In this document: positions 1 through 10,340 of the stretch, piece after piece | How positions within the stretch are numbered: position 1 is the stretch's first letter | How the letters are laid out: every line of letters begins with the position of its first letter | Source of the DNA: Candidatus Kapaibacterium sp. | Lineage (GTDB): Bacteria; Bacteroidota; Ignavibacteria; Kapaibacteriales; JAEUSM01 | Length of the DNA stretch: 64,000 bases | Assembly (NCBI GenBank): GCA_016788785.1 | Contig: JAEUSM010000006.1 | Coordinates: 1 to 64,000 of the forward strand | Direction of reading: 5' to 3' | Made by a program: the position numbers and the translations under genes | The notes under the pieces: generated by a model | Database searches by the model: none | What the model was told of the DNA's origin: nothing | What the model saw: only the letters and a program-made list of their open reading frames with translations

Positions 1-1
1 T

Positions 2-868
2 AAAGAAGTGTATGAATATTTACATAGACTTAGACGTAATGAAAAACAATTTGAAGAAGCATTAGAATATCATTTAAAATCAATTGCCCTCGAAAAAGAA
101 ATCCAATCCATTGAAGCAAAAAAACAAGCTGAACGTTTTGATATTGAACGTAAAACTGCAGAACGTGAAAAACAATTGGCAGTAGAAAGAGCAAGATATG
201 AAGAACGTGAAAGTATTCTTCGAAACATACTCCCTGATTCTGTAACAGACCGCTTGGTAAAGGGTGAGAATCCAATCGCGGATCACTTCGAAACTGCTTC
301 CGTTCTCTTTATGGATTTGGTTGGCTTTACGACACTTGCTTCCATTGCTCCACCAAAACAACTTGTCTATTTACTCGATGCTATATTCCAAAAAGCAGAT
401 GAAGTAGTAGAACAATTCGGTTTAGAAAAAATCAAAACTATTGGCGATGGATATCTTGCTGTAGCAAATGTAACAACACCACTCAAACACCACCAAAAAG
501 CAACAGCACTCGCATCACTCCAACTTCTCGAAACGATGAAAGACTTTGTAGTATACTTTCCATCAGATTTGGGTAATACTGAATGGACAAAGGATATGAA
601 AGACCTCGAAATTCGCATTGGTATCCATACTGGTGAAGTTGTCGCTGGGATCATCGGCAAAAACAAATACACCTACGATCTTTGGGGCGATGCAGTGAAC
701 GTAGCCTCTCGAATGGAATCAAACTCAGAAGCAGGTCGCATCCACATCAGCGAACAATTTGCAAAATCTATTGAATCTAATCCAGAATTTTCCATTATCC
801 CTCGTGGCGAAATCACTATCAAAGGTAAAGGAATGATGAATACCTATTGGCTGGAGAAGGCGAAATGA
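2..868 (+). CDS. TPR-adenylate cyclase, C-terminal part (cut by window edge)
   Basis: Class III nucleotide cyclase expected to make cAMP from ATP in the cytoplasm. The reading frame is open from base 2 (K-E-V-Y-E), and the paralogue at 44292 aligns straight through this point, so the GTG at base 8 is not the start; the TPR part lies upstream of the window. Visible are the end of the TPR region, a charged coiled coil (bases about 90-220) and a full catalytic domain. Metal-binding Asp sits in FMDLVGFT (bases 314-316) and in KTIGDGY; adenine-type Lys (IKTIGD), Asp (YDLWGD) and the Asn/Arg pair of NVASRMES are all present. It overlaps the next cyclase by an ATGA junction. Adenylate rather than guanylate specificity is inferred from the Lys/Asp pair. 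Confidence 0.9.
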   Translation, partial: KEVYEYLHRLRRNEKQFEEALEYHLKSIALEKEIQSIEAKKQAERFDIERKTAEREKQLAVERARYEERESILRNILPDSVTDRLVKGENPIADHFETASVLFMDLVGFTTLASIAPPKQLVYLLDAIFQKADEVVEQFGLEKIKTIGDGYLAVANVTTPLKHHQKATALASLQLLETMKDFVVYFPSDLGNTEWTKDMKDLEIRIGIHTGEVVAGIIGKNKYTYDLWGDAVNVASRMESNSEAGRIHISEQFAKSIESNPEFSIIPRGEITIKGKGMMNTYWLEKAK

Positions 869-2685
869 CAAAAGAAGAAATTCAAATAGCTATAGAGAAA
901 TTAATAGAATTAGAGAGAACTTCACATAATTTTGAGGCAAAAGAATTTGCTTTTATGTTATTGGAACAAACTGAATTACAAGAACAAAAAGAATCATTAG
1001 CAATAGTCTATAGAGTTTTGGGTTTAGTGTATAATACCTTATCAGAATTTCCAAAATCATTAGAATATCACAAAAAATCCTTATCAATAAATACAGAAAT
1101 AGGAAACAAAGTAGGAATTGGTGGAACGTTAGTGAATATTGGATTGGTATATAATAAATTAGGACAATATCTAACAGCACTGGAAATGTTTGGAAATGCT
1201 TTAATAGTATTAGAAGAAATTGGCCATAAGCTTTTTCAAGCTAATGCATATGCAAATATTGGTATAATATATCAAAAATTGTTAGATCTTTCAAAAGCTA
1301 TTGAAAATTACTCAAAAGCATTACAAATTAATGAAGAAATAGGAAATAGAATTGGAATAGCTGCTAATTTAAGTAATATTGGAAATATTTACTTTCATTT
1401 AATCAACTACTCAACTGCCTTGGACTATTACTCAAAGGCATTACAACTTAATAAAGAAATTGAAGATAAATATGCTATTGCAATTGGATACCTCAATCAT
1501 GGAAATGTTTATTTCAAACTTTCTGACTATCAAAACGCTTTAGAGAATTATAAAACTTCTTTGCAAATAAATGAAGAAATTGGTAATATTTATGGCATTG
1601 CATTCAACTTAGGTAGTATAGGTTTAGTATATTTAGATCTAAAGAACATAGAAGAGGCACATGATTACTTCTCCTTATCTTTAATGAATTTTAAAGAAAT
1701 TGGCTACAAAGATGGTTATGCAAGAACTCTCTTTTCTTTAGCAAAAGTATATTCTAATATATATTCTAAATTTTATAACACTTCCAAAACCGAAGAATAT
1801 CTTACAGAATCTTTACAGATTGCTGAAGAAATTGGTTTAAATGATTTAATTATTTCTATTTACGAACTTTTACATTCTATTCGTTTGTCTGAACAAAATT
1901 ATAAAGACGCACTAATGTATCAAACAAAAGCAATCACATTAGAAAGGAAGTTTGAGTCAGTTGAAATCAAAAACAAAGCACAACTATTTGATCAACGCCG
2001 TAAAATAGAAGAAGATGAAAGAGCACGTCAGTTGAAATTAGCTCGATTCCAAGAACAAGAACGAATCTTCCACAATATTTTGCCAATTCCTATTGCCAAT
2101 AGATTGATAGAAGGTGAACAAACAATAGCTGAATCATTCGAAAATGTCAGTATCTTCTTTTCCGATATAGTGGGATTCACAACGCTTTCTTCAAGAATTG
2201 AACCGTCTGAATTAGTAAAAGGTTTAAATACTATATTTACTGCATTTGATAGAATTGGAACAATGTATGGATTAGAGAAAATTAAAACTATTGGAGATGC
2301 CTACATGGCAGTGTGTGGGGTACCCGAATCATTTTTAGATCATACTTCCCGAACTGCAAAATTTGCTCTTGAAATTAATGATGTATTAAAATCATTAGAA
2401 CTTAGTGAAGAATTTAGCAAATTACAATTTAGAATAGGGTTGCATTGTGGCAGCGTTGTAGCTGGTATTATTGGTGAGAAAAAATTTGCTTATGATGTCT
2501 GGGGTGATGCAGTGAACGTAGCGTCACGAATGGAATCCAATTCAGAAACTGGACGCATTCATATTAGCGAAGTATTCGCAAAGTCTATCGAATCAAATCC
2601 AGAATTTTCCATCATCCCACGTGGCGAAATCAATATCAAAGGCAAAGGTACTATGAAAACGTATTGGTTGGAGAAAGGAATATGA
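865..2685 (+). CDS. TPR-adenylate cyclase (606 aa)
   Basis: N-terminal TPR repeats (about residues 5-365, with recurring A-L-E-Y-Y/S-K-A-L and EEIGN elements), a charged coiled coil (about 375-405) and a class III cyclase domain (about 415-600). Catalytic residues are intact: metal Asp434 and Asp478, adenine-specifying Lys474 and Asp544, Asn551 and Arg555. The ATG at 865 overlaps the previous stop as ATGA and is preferred to the in-frame TTG at 847. The catalytic core differs from its neighbours: it begins FFSDIVGFT and lacks the insert of about 12 residues before the RIGIH motif seen in the other four. Its last 60 or so residues nevertheless match the upstream paralogue almost exactly, suggesting gene conversion. 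The TPRs probably bind a partner that regulates the cyclase (inference). Confidence 0.9.
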   Translation: MTKEEIQIAIEKLIELERTSHNFEAKEFAFMLLEQTELQEQKESLAIVYRVLGLVYNTLSEFPKSLEYHKKSLSINTEIGNKVGIGGTLVNIGLVYNKLGQYLTALEMFGNALIVLEEIGHKLFQANAYANIGIIYQKLLDLSKAIENYSKALQINEEIGNRIGIAANLSNIGNIYFHLINYSTALDYYSKALQLNKEIEDKYAIAIGYLNHGNVYFKLSDYQNALENYKTSLQINEEIGNIYGIAFNLGSIGLVYLDLKNIEEAHDYFSLSLMNFKEIGYKDGYARTLFSLAKVYSNIYSKFYNTSKTEEYLTESLQIAEEIGLNDLIISIYELLHSIRLSEQNYKDALMYQTKAITLERKFESVEIKNKAQLFDQRRKIEEDERARQLKLARFQEQERIFHNILPIPIANRLIEGEQTIAESFENVSIFFSDIVGFTTLSSRIEPSELVKGLNTIFTAFDRIGTMYGLEKIKTIGDAYMAVCGVPESFLDHTSRTAKFALEINDVLKSLELSEEFSKLQFRIGLHCGSVVAGIIGEKKFAYDVWGDAVNVASRMESNSETGRIHISEVFAKSIESNPEFSIIPRGEINIKGKGTMKTYWLEKGI

Positions 2686-4409
2686 CTTCTGAGGAAATAA
2701 AGGAACAAATAGTTAGAATTGAAAATTATATAAGTTCATCTGAATATGAAATTGCTAAAGAAATAGCTCTAGAATTAAAATCTCAAATAAATGCTTCAGA
2801 GGATGTTATTGTAAATGCTAAAATTCATAATTTGTTAGGAAACATTCACTATTCCCAATCAGACCTAATAAAAGCCAAAGAGATGTATACTTACGCTTTG
2901 GAAAAAAATACATCTGTAGACTATAAAATAGGAATGGCAGGTAATTTAGGGAACATTGCTCTTATTTATTATCAATTATCTAACTATGATAAAGCTCTCG
3001 AATTTAATAAAGCTGCCTTAACGATAAATACTGAAATTGAAAATATATCAGGAAAGGCAATAATTTATGGAAATATTGGAAATATATTTAATATTCTTCA
3101 AGAATACGAACAAGCTTTAAACTATTATACCATAGCCCTAGATTTGAATAGAGAACTTAATAATTTGGAAGGTATTTCTATAAATTTAGGTAATATAGGT
3201 AATATATATTTCGAAAGTAAAAACTATTCAAAGGCATTGGAGTATTATAATAATGCACTTTCTATTTCATTATCAAATGATCTTAAGTATTCAATTTCAA
3301 ATATTTATGGGAATTTGGGAAATGTATACAGACAACTTTTACAATTTGAAGAATCAATTAAGTATTTTTCAAAATCTATTGAATTAGATACATACAACAA
3401 AAATAAGCGCGGATTAGCCGTCAACTATTTTAATTTAGGTGAATTATATTTCTTTCAAGAACAAATCTCAAAAGCAAAAGAGTACTTAAATCAAAGTCTT
3501 TCAATTTGTATTGAAATTGAACATAAACTTCTTCAAATGAAAATTTACGAAATACTATCTCAAATAGAAGAACGAGTTCAAGAAGATAAACTTGCGTTAA
3601 TTTATTATAAACAATTTACAAATTTAAAAGATGAAATCCATAACAATGAGATTAAAAGAAAAGTGTTTCAATTTGATCAACAACGTAAAATGGAAGAGGA
3701 AGAAAAAGAACGACAATTAAAAATAGCTCGATTTCAAGAACAAGAGAAAATTCTTCACAAAATACTTCCTGTTAACATTGCAAATAGAATCATCAAGCAA
3801 GAAACTTTTATTGCTGACCATTTTACCTCAGTTACAGTATTGTTTATGGATTTGGTTGGATTTACTCCATTATCATCAATAGTACCAGCAAAACAATTAG
3901 TCTTTATTTTAGACACAATTTTCTCAATGGCAGATGAAGTTATTGATAGATATGGTTTAGAAAAAATAAAAACCATCGGAGATGGATATATGGCAGTTGG
4001 AAATGTGACCACTGTAAACAAAGATCATCAAAAAGCAGCAGCACTTGCAGCATTAGAGTTAATTCATACAATGAAAGAATTTTCAATAAATATACCTTCT
4101 GAATTAGGTAATACTGTTTGGATAAAAGATGTTCCTGAAATTCAAGTTAGAATTGGTATTCACACAGGTGAAGTAGTTGCAGGAGTTATCGGAAAAAACA
4201 AGTTTGTCTTTGATTTATGGGGTGATGCAGTAAATATTGCCTCTCGAATGGAATCAAATTCACTACCATGGAAAATACATGTTAGCAATGAATTCGCGAA
4301 AGCAATTGAGCAACACCCAGAATTTTTACTAATTCCTCGTGGCGAAATCACTATCAAAGGGAAAGGCAAAATGAATACATATTGGTTGGAGAAACAAAAA
4401 GATTGTTGA
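2682..4409 (+). CDS. TPR-adenylate cyclase (575 aa)
   Basis: Third member of the tandem set. TPR repeats fill about residues 1-310, followed by a coiled coil with Q-Q-R-K-M-E-E-E-E-K-E-R and a class III cyclase domain (about 365-570). The first metal Asp is residue 390 (FMDLVGFT); IKTIGDGY, FDLWGDAVN and the Asn/Arg of NIASRMES are present, so it should be active on ATP. The ATG at 2682 overlaps the preceding TGA; the in-frame TTG at 2664 is less likely. The paired overlapping starts suggest translational coupling of the three genes. In ESNSLPWKIHVSNEF this copy departs from the otherwise constant GRIHISE stretch of its paralogues. No terminator is visible downstream. Confidence 0.9.
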   Translation: MTSEEIKEQIVRIENYISSSEYEIAKEIALELKSQINASEDVIVNAKIHNLLGNIHYSQSDLIKAKEMYTYALEKNTSVDYKIGMAGNLGNIALIYYQLSNYDKALEFNKAALTINTEIENISGKAIIYGNIGNIFNILQEYEQALNYYTIALDLNRELNNLEGISINLGNIGNIYFESKNYSKALEYYNNALSISLSNDLKYSISNIYGNLGNVYRQLLQFEESIKYFSKSIELDTYNKNKRGLAVNYFNLGELYFFQEQISKAKEYLNQSLSICIEIEHKLLQMKIYEILSQIEERVQEDKLALIYYKQFTNLKDEIHNNEIKRKVFQFDQQRKMEEEEKERQLKIARFQEQEKILHKILPVNIANRIIKQETFIADHFTSVTVLFMDLVGFTPLSSIVPAKQLVFILDTIFSMADEVIDRYGLEKIKTIGDGYMAVGNVTTVNKDHQKAAALAALELIHTMKEFSINIPSELGNTVWIKDVPEIQVRIGIHTGEVVAGVIGKNKFVFDLWGDAVNIASRMESNSLPWKIHVSNEFAKAIEQHPEFLLIPRGEITIKGKGKMNTYWLEKQKDC

Positions 4410-4527
4410 TGTTTTTTTGTAAAGAATTCCGATTTGTTTTGGTATTTAGATAATCATAAAATATAAAATTACTTTTTACTTCACTAAATTTTAACACAGA
4501 TTTTTAGAAATATCACTTTCAAATTCT

Positions 4528-5736
4528 ATGATAAATGTACTATTTTGTTGTATAGTCTTACTTGTGCTTTCATTTCAAATATCAGTTGCTCAATGGACAA
4601 TAATAGCTAATTTACCTTCGACAGAATTTTCTTCATTAGCAAGTAAGGACTCATTGTTTTATGCAGCTACATTATCAAATATTCTTTACAAAAGTACAAA
4701 CTTTGGTGAAGATTGGGAGCAAATTGAAATTGAAGGTAATAATGTTGTTATCGAAAAAATAGAGATTATCGATAGTATAGTATTTATAGGAACTAAGAAC
4801 ACTGGAATTTACGAATCAAATAATTTTGGTCAAACGTTTACAAAAACATTTCAATTTACATTGCCTATTTCTGATTTTGTTAAAAGAGGGAATACTATCT
4901 ATGCAGCATCGTTAGGAAATGGAGTATATGTTCGAGGTGCTACATCAAATGAATGGTCTGAATTTAATTCTTCATTACCTTTAAACGTAGCTGGTAATGT
5001 AACAAATATTTTGAGTACAAAAGACTATTTATTCATTGCTTCTGGGGGAAATGGCGTATTTCATCAATTTTCAACGATTGACAATAGGTGGAAACCCGGC
5101 TATTTTTATGGAAATTTAGCTCCTGGTTTACAAATTACCGATGCAATTAATCTAAGCGATACCATATTTGTAGTGAATGGGAATCGTGTCATAGTTTCTA
5201 CGAATGATGGACAATCATGGCAGGATGATAAACTTGGAACTATGAATGGAGTTGATAGGCTCATTTATCAAGGGAACACAGATATTTATCTGGTTACAAG
5301 TGATTTGCAACAAGGAACTTGGATACAAAAAAGAGAAAAATATTCTCCAATAGGAAGCAATTGGTCTTCAGATGATTATTATATTCCTAACTTTTACTGT
5401 TTTGATATAATTGAATACAATAACAGAATATATTTAGCAAGTGAAAATGGAGTGTATTATAAATCTACAACAACAACAGTTTCGGAAAAAGAAGAGAACA
5501 AACCTACACTGCAAATTCATTACCAACCAATATCAAATCTCTTAACAGTACATAGTTCTCAAGAAATAGTTTCTGCAACATTATTTAATATCCTGGGACA
5601 AATCGTTCATCAAGAAAAATCTAACAGTTCAGTGTTGCAAATACATTCACAACTTCAAAATGGAGTGTATGGAATTAGTATAGAGTTAATTGATGGAAAA
5701 AGTTTGTACCAAACACTTCTTGTTGAATCAATGTAA
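4528..5736 (+). CDS. secreted BNR/sortilin-like repeat protein, T9SS cargo (402 aa)
   Basis: Signal peptide of about 21 residues ending SVAQ, then a body with recurring short beta-propeller-type motifs (KSTNFGEDWEQI, ESNNFGQTFTKTF, STNDGQSWQDDK, YKSTTTT), the S-T-N-G-W pattern of BNR/Asp-box proteins. The last 85 or so residues (from about 320) read like a T9SS type A sorting domain: SATLFNILGQIVHQE, then LQNGVYGISIEL and a short basic/aromatic end. It is therefore probably exported through T9SS and either anchored to the surface or released. It is a lone gene between the cyclase cluster and the convergent guaA, 11 bases away, with no terminator between them. Its function is unknown. Confidence 0.8.
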   Translation: MINVLFCCIVLLVLSFQISVAQWTIIANLPSTEFSSLASKDSLFYAATLSNILYKSTNFGEDWEQIEIEGNNVVIEKIEIIDSIVFIGTKNTGIYESNNFGQTFTKTFQFTLPISDFVKRGNTIYAASLGNGVYVRGATSNEWSEFNSSLPLNVAGNVTNILSTKDYLFIASGGNGVFHQFSTIDNRWKPGYFYGNLAPGLQITDAINLSDTIFVVNGNRVIVSTNDGQSWQDDKLGTMNGVDRLIYQGNTDIYLVTSDLQQGTWIQKREKYSPIGSNWSSDDYYIPNFYCFDIIEYNNRIYLASENGVYYKSTTTTVSEKEENKPTLQIHYQPISNLLTVHSSQEIVSATLFNILGQIVHQEKSNSSVLQIHSQLQNGVYGISIELIDGKSLYQTLLVESM

Positions 5737-5747
5737 AAGTTGAAAAT

Positions 5748-7295
5748 TTACTCCCACTCAATAGTTGAAGGTGGTTTGGAAGAGATGTCATAGACAACTC
5801 GATTAATTCCAACAACTTCATTACAAATTCTATTTGAAATTGTAGAAAGTACATCATACGGCATTGGGTACCAATCTGCAGTCATGCCATCAGTAGAGGT
5901 TACTGCACGTAATGCACAAACATATTGGTATGTACGTTCATCGCCCATAACACCGACCGTTTTCACCGGTAAAAGAACTGCAAAAGCTTGCCAAATTTCT
6001 TTATACAATCCTGCTTTTTTGATTTCCTCAATGTAGATTGCATCTGCTTCCTGCAAAATGAGGATTTTTTCTGTGGTAATTTCACCTGGAATTCTTATTG
6101 CAAGTCCTGGTCCCGGAAATGGATGACGTTCCACAAACCACTCAGGAATTCCTAGTAAGGTGCCGACATTTCTCACTTCATCTTTGAAGAGTTCTCTAAA
6201 TGGTTCAATAAGCTTCAAATTCATTTTTTCCGGTAGTCCACCAACATTATGATGTGATTTGATGGTGGCTGATGGTCCTTTTACCGAAACCGATTCAATG
6301 ACATCTGGATATAATGTTCCTTGTGCTAAAAATCGAGCATCTTCGAATTTTTTTGCTTCAACCTCAAATAGGTCGATGAAGGTTTTTCCGATTATTTTAC
6401 GTTTTGTTTCTGGGTCAGAAACTCCATTCAATCGAGAATAGAAAAGTTCTTTTGCATCAATCAAATCTATCGAAATATCAAAATGCTCTTTAAATAGCTT
6501 TACAATTGTAGCACTTTCATCTTTTCGCATTAACCCAGTATCAATGTGGATACAATGTAATTTGTTTCCTATTGCTTTGTGAAGCAATACAGCAGCAACT
6601 GTAGAATCAACTCCTCCACTCAAGGCACAAATAACACCATTATCGCCTACCTTTTGTTTAATTTCGTTGACAGAATGTTCTACAAATGAACCCATAGACC
6701 AATTTCCTTCACATTTGCATATTGTAAAGAGGAAATTGCCCAAAATAGCTTTACCATCTATTGAATGATGCGTTTCTGGGTGAAATTGAACACCCCAAAT
6801 TTGTTTTTTCGTAGAACGGATTGCACAAATTGGAGAATTGTGTGAATATGCAATTATATCAAAATCCTCAGGAATTTTAGTTAGATGATCTCCATGAGAC
6901 ATCCAAACTTCAGAATTCAAACCAATACCACGAAATAAATCATTTGAATCTTCTATAGTTATTGATGCTCTACCAAATTCACGTTTTGCTGCTTTATCAA
7001 CAATACCACCATTTTTATGTGCAATCAATTGCAAACCGTAACAAATGCCCAATAACGGTACTTGAAGATTGAACAAATTGACAGATGGAATGGGCGCGTC
7101 TTCAGCATACACACTGGAAGGTCCTCCAGAAAGTATGACACCTTTTGTATCAACAAGAAGTGCATCAAATGTTTTTTGGTCTATAGAAAAAGGGTATACT
7201 TCTGCGTATACCCCTAATTCTCTTACTTTTCTAACTATTAACTGTGTATATTGCGACCCAAAATCTAATATGATGATTTTTTCGTTATGTTTCAT
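5748..7295 (-). CDS. guaA: GMP synthase, glutamine-hydrolysing (515 aa)
   Basis: Makes GMP from XMP, ATP and glutamine in the last step of guanine nucleotide synthesis. The N-terminal class I amidotransferase domain has nucleophile Cys85 (GICYGLQL) and HPETHHS. The ATP-pyrophosphatase domain has the P-loop [11 protein letters not shown], and the dimerisation domain runs to the typical end PPSTIEWE. Full family length. Last gene of a six-gene minus-strand run; it starts 9 bases after the giant secreted protein ends. That is an odd partner, so co-transcription probably reflects compact packing rather than shared function. Confidence 0.98.
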   Translation of the reverse strand: MKHNEKIIILDFGSQYTQLIVRKVRELGVYAEVYPFSIDQKTFDALLVDTKGVILSGGPSSVYAEDAPIPSVNLFNLQVPLLGICYGLQLIAHKNGGIVDKAAKREFGRASITIEDSNDLFRGIGLNSEVWMSHGDHLTKIPEDFDIIAYSHNSPICAIRSTKKQIWGVQFHPETHHSIDGKAILGNFLFTICKCEGNWSMGSFVEHSVNEIKQKVGDNGVICALSGGVDSTVAAVLLHKAIGNKLHCIHIDTGLMRKDESATIVKLFKEHFDISIDLIDAKELFYSRLNGVSDPETKRKIIGKTFIDLFEVEAKKFEDARFLAQGTLYPDVIESVSVKGPSATIKSHHNVGGLPEKMNLKLIEPFRELFKDEVRNVGTLLGIPEWFVERHPFPGPGLAIRIPGEITTEKILILQEADAIYIEEIKKAGLYKEIWQAFAVLLPVKTVGVMGDERTYQYVCALRAVTSTDGMTADWYPMPYDVLSTISNRICNEVVGINRVVYDISSKPPSTIEWE

Positions 7296-7304
7296 TGAAA
7301 ATTG

Positions 7305-10300
7305 TTACTGAACAATAGTTATTATGGAAGTTAATTTTTGCTTTGATGTTTGCAATTGTAAGAAGTACATTCCTTTTGGTAATTGATGTGTAGGAAGTTC
7401 AAATGTATATACCCCACCGTCTAATTCTCCCTGTATAGGAACGCTAACAACCTCACCTAAGGTATTCGAAAGACTTACAGTTACGTTTTCAAATGTAGGT
7501 AACGAAAATTCGACCGTAACATTTGATTGTGTTGGTGGATTTGGAAAAGATTTTAATTCTGTTTGAACAGGAAACTTTTGCGAAGTAATAATTAATGGGA
7601 CATCGCAACGTGTATTGGAACTTTGCACAAATGGCACTCCAATACCGCGTAATGGGATTACGTGAGTATAACAACGGAATCCAAACATCAATGAGTCTGT
7701 CCATTCAGGAATTAATCTTGGGTTTTCAGCCAACGGTGCAAAACATACAATGAGCGATTTCCTTTCTTTTGGCTTTAAGATGAATGGAAATTGATATTGA
7801 GGCATGCTATAGAGTATATTTTGTTTTAATTGAAGGTAATCATATTCAATATCATAATTACCTTGATTAAAGAAATTGATGGTATCACAAAATACAGAAT
7901 AAATAGTTCGTTTTCCATAGTTTATTGTAAACAATGTATCACGACCATCAAATTGAACAGTATAACCTTTTATCGTATCAATTCTTACTGTCACATTTGA
8001 AGCCGAATCTATTGCTTCGAAAGCAAAAATGGCGTCTTTAACAGCATCAATAAGACTCAAATAGAATCTAATACCATCAGGAAAATCGGAAACCACAGAA
8101 TCCACTCTGATATTGATTAATAATGAATCTAAAATGCGATATGATTCTAAACCAATATCAGCAGGAGTATCATCAAGTAATTGAATAGTAAACAAGGTAT
8201 CACATCTGTTATCAATTTTGTTAATTCTTGGTGGAATTTTGTCTTCACGAACGAATATCTCGAAACCAGCGACAGTTCTATTAACACATTTGTTTATCAA
8301 TATCAATGAATCGATTACATTCATCTCAGCAAATGCTTGAAAACATATCTTTAATTTCACTGATTGTCCTGGTCGAATGCTATCAGGAAATACTGTGTCA
8401 GCGTAAGTCAATTGAGGACTAGAATTTTTGAAAGCGATACTATCAATTTTTTGAGGAAATTTCCCATAATTAAAAATTTCTACATCAAAGCAGTATTTTT
8501 TTGTAACAACTATTTGTTCTTCAATCTCCTTAGGACCATTAGTTGCAATTACACTTGTATGAAGTGTAAAACCAGGTACATCGAAAGTTTTTCTATTTCG
8601 TAGTCTTGAGGAATCCTGAGCAATAATTGTATAAAAACCATCCTGATAAGGGTCAATTAATTTTCCTGAAAATACACTACTATCAGCTTGGATAAACTGA
8701 TATTGTTTTGTAACATTAAAGGAATTATTATCATCAAAAAACACTTGTTCAATTTTTGTATCTGCTTCACCAGTGTCTAAAATAGTCCCTGTAAACGTAC
8801 CACAATCATTGGTAGTAAAAATTTGGGGGGCTCGAAAATCAATCTTTTTAAAATTCATTCCGCCAACATAACCATATGAATTAGCACTTCCATAACCATA
8901 TACGTATATACCACAAATTGTATCTGATTCAACTGTATGAACACCATCATTTACTCTAATATTTGCATATGAATAGGTTGTATTCGGTATAATTCTAAAA
9001 TTATTTTGGGGTATATTTCCTCCATCTAATTTTACTCTATCTGTGTAAAGAGTAGGCGAAACAATGGTAACATATTGTTCTTTGTATACTAAAGGTTCGT
9101 ATCTAACAACAGTAGAAAATCCTGTGTTTTCTTCAAAATATTCACCAACTTGTACATTCATAAAACGATATGATTTTAAAAATTGTTCAGCTGGAGGAAT
9201 TAACATCATAAATGGATCGCCTAAACGTAAAGTTGTACCACCTTCTCCTGAGGTTTTTTTAAATTGAGCCACAAGTACTGGGCTAGAAGCATCAATTCTT
9301 TTTGGGGTTGATGGGATATCTGCTTGGTAAAACTCTCCTTTATTTAAAATTGCAACTTCTATACTATCTATCATTACAATGGTATTATCATAGGCAGATA
9401 ATACTCTAAAAATATCACTTCCTATTTTGGTTGCATTTGTTGGTGTAGGATATGGGGTTATGAATGCAGAAAATCCCCATGTTTGTACTGGTGGAAGTTG
9501 TTCAATTAATACATCTCTCGAATTTAAATCTTGTTCTTCAATTGGAATTACAGCTCTTTGATGTCCTGAAAAAATAGCAACAGGTTTTGTTGATTGTACG
9601 TTTGTTCCTGTTAAATCTAATCGGAAATTAATTCTAATATCTGTTTGTACAAGATACACATCACCTTTGTTTAAGGTAATTCTTTGTTCATTAAGACCAT
9701 TCCTTACTGTTGGTGAGGTTGGTTTGATAGTAACTTCAGTATTATCTTCAGTTGCAACGATAGCAAATTGGGATGGTGTTGAATTAACATCTAATTCATT
9801 TCTTCTAGGATTTATAAATGCATCAGAATTGTAAGACATAATATAATATTCTCTATCTAGAATATCAACTGGAAGAACTAAAAATGCATCTGATGTTGTA
9901 AGAGCTTGGTTTATTGCATAGACAGAAATCTCTTCTTCAGAGGTGATATTAAAAGATTGTGGAGCTATTCTCTCATTTTGATTTCCTAAAAAGTTTAACT
10001 CTGCAGTAGTGTTAATACCTTTTAACTCATAATCATTAAATACTACAGAGAATTGGTATATTTGTGAAGGATTTGTAATGTTAAATGGTTCAGTTTTTTT
10101 AAGATTATTTATATCTGTATACGTAATACTTCCAGTTGTGGGTTTTTCTGAAACTATAAATATATGAAGTGAATCAGAATTTCGTAATCGATTATCATCT
10201 GAGAGAAGTCCTCTATGTAAATTGGGTAAAAAAGTTAGCCAAAATTCACGTCCTTTGCTGTCAGGACCTTCTAATTGGGCAAAAAGATTCGTTGTGAAAA

Positions 10301-10337
10301 CAAACAAAAGGACTATTATGAAGAAAATATTTTTCAT
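7305..10337 (-). CDS. giant secreted IgGFc-binding-like protein, T9SS cargo (1010 aa)
   Basis: Signal peptide of about 20 residues ending LFAQ, followed by KGREFWLTFLPN. That opening and the region to about residue 490 resemble the IgGFc-binding N-terminal domain found in many Bacteroidota/Kapabacteria surface proteins. The middle (500-900) is beta-rich with repeated cysteines (NDCGTF, KKYCFDVEIFNYG, NRCDTLFTI, VFCDTINFFNQG) in two or three Ig-like repeats. The end is a T9SS type A sorting domain: SFPNPPTQSNVTVEF, VSLSNTLGEVV, LPKGMYFLQLQT. It is probably a cell-surface or released structural or adhesive protein; the ligand cannot be told from sequence. It lies 3 bases after the phosphatase gene. 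Confidence 0.8.
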   Translation of the reverse strand: MKNIFFIIVLLFVFTTNLFAQLEGPDSKGREFWLTFLPNLHRGLLSDDNRLRNSDSLHIFIVSEKPTTGSITYTDINNLKKTEPFNITNPSQIYQFSVVFNDYELKGINTTAELNFLGNQNERIAPQSFNITSEEEISVYAINQALTTSDAFLVLPVDILDREYYIMSYNSDAFINPRRNELDVNSTPSQFAIVATEDNTEVTIKPTSPTVRNGLNEQRITLNKGDVYLVQTDIRINFRLDLTGTNVQSTKPVAIFSGHQRAVIPIEEQDLNSRDVLIEQLPPVQTWGFSAFITPYPTPTNATKIGSDIFRVLSAYDNTIVMIDSIEVAILNKGEFYQADIPSTPKRIDASSPVLVAQFKKTSGEGGTTLRLGDPFMMLIPPAEQFLKSYRFMNVQVGEYFEENTGFSTVVRYEPLVYKEQYVTIVSPTLYTDRVKLDGGNIPQNNFRIIPNTTYSYANIRVNDGVHTVESDTICGIYVYGYGSANSYGYVGGMNFKKIDFRAPQIFTTNDCGTFTGTILDTGEADTKIEQVFFDDNNSFNVTKQYQFIQADSSVFSGKLIDPYQDGFYTIIAQDSSRLRNRKTFDVPGFTLHTSVIATNGPKEIEEQIVVTKKYCFDVEIFNYGKFPQKIDSIAFKNSSPQLTYADTVFPDSIRPGQSVKLKICFQAFAEMNVIDSLILINKCVNRTVAGFEIFVREDKIPPRINKIDNRCDTLFTIQLLDDTPADIGLESYRILDSLLINIRVDSVVSDFPDGIRFYLSLIDAVKDAIFAFEAIDSASNVTVRIDTIKGYTVQFDGRDTLFTINYGKRTIYSVFCDTINFFNQGNYDIEYDYLQLKQNILYSMPQYQFPFILKPKERKSLIVCFAPLAENPRLIPEWTDSLMFGFRCYTHVIPLRGIGVPFVQSSNTRCDVPLIITSQKFPVQTELKSFPNPPTQSNVTVEFSLPTFENVTVSLSNTLGEVVSVPIQGELDGGVYTFELPTHQLPKGMYFLQLQTSKQKLTSIITIVQ

Positions 10338-10340
10338 AGC

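Noticed and set aside
847-864. TTG starts 18 bases upstream of the cyclase ATGs (also 2664 and 46004)
   Set aside because: They arise because the conserved 3' end of the previous cyclase reads through in this frame; the overlapping ATGA start gives the conserved MT-x-EEI beginning.
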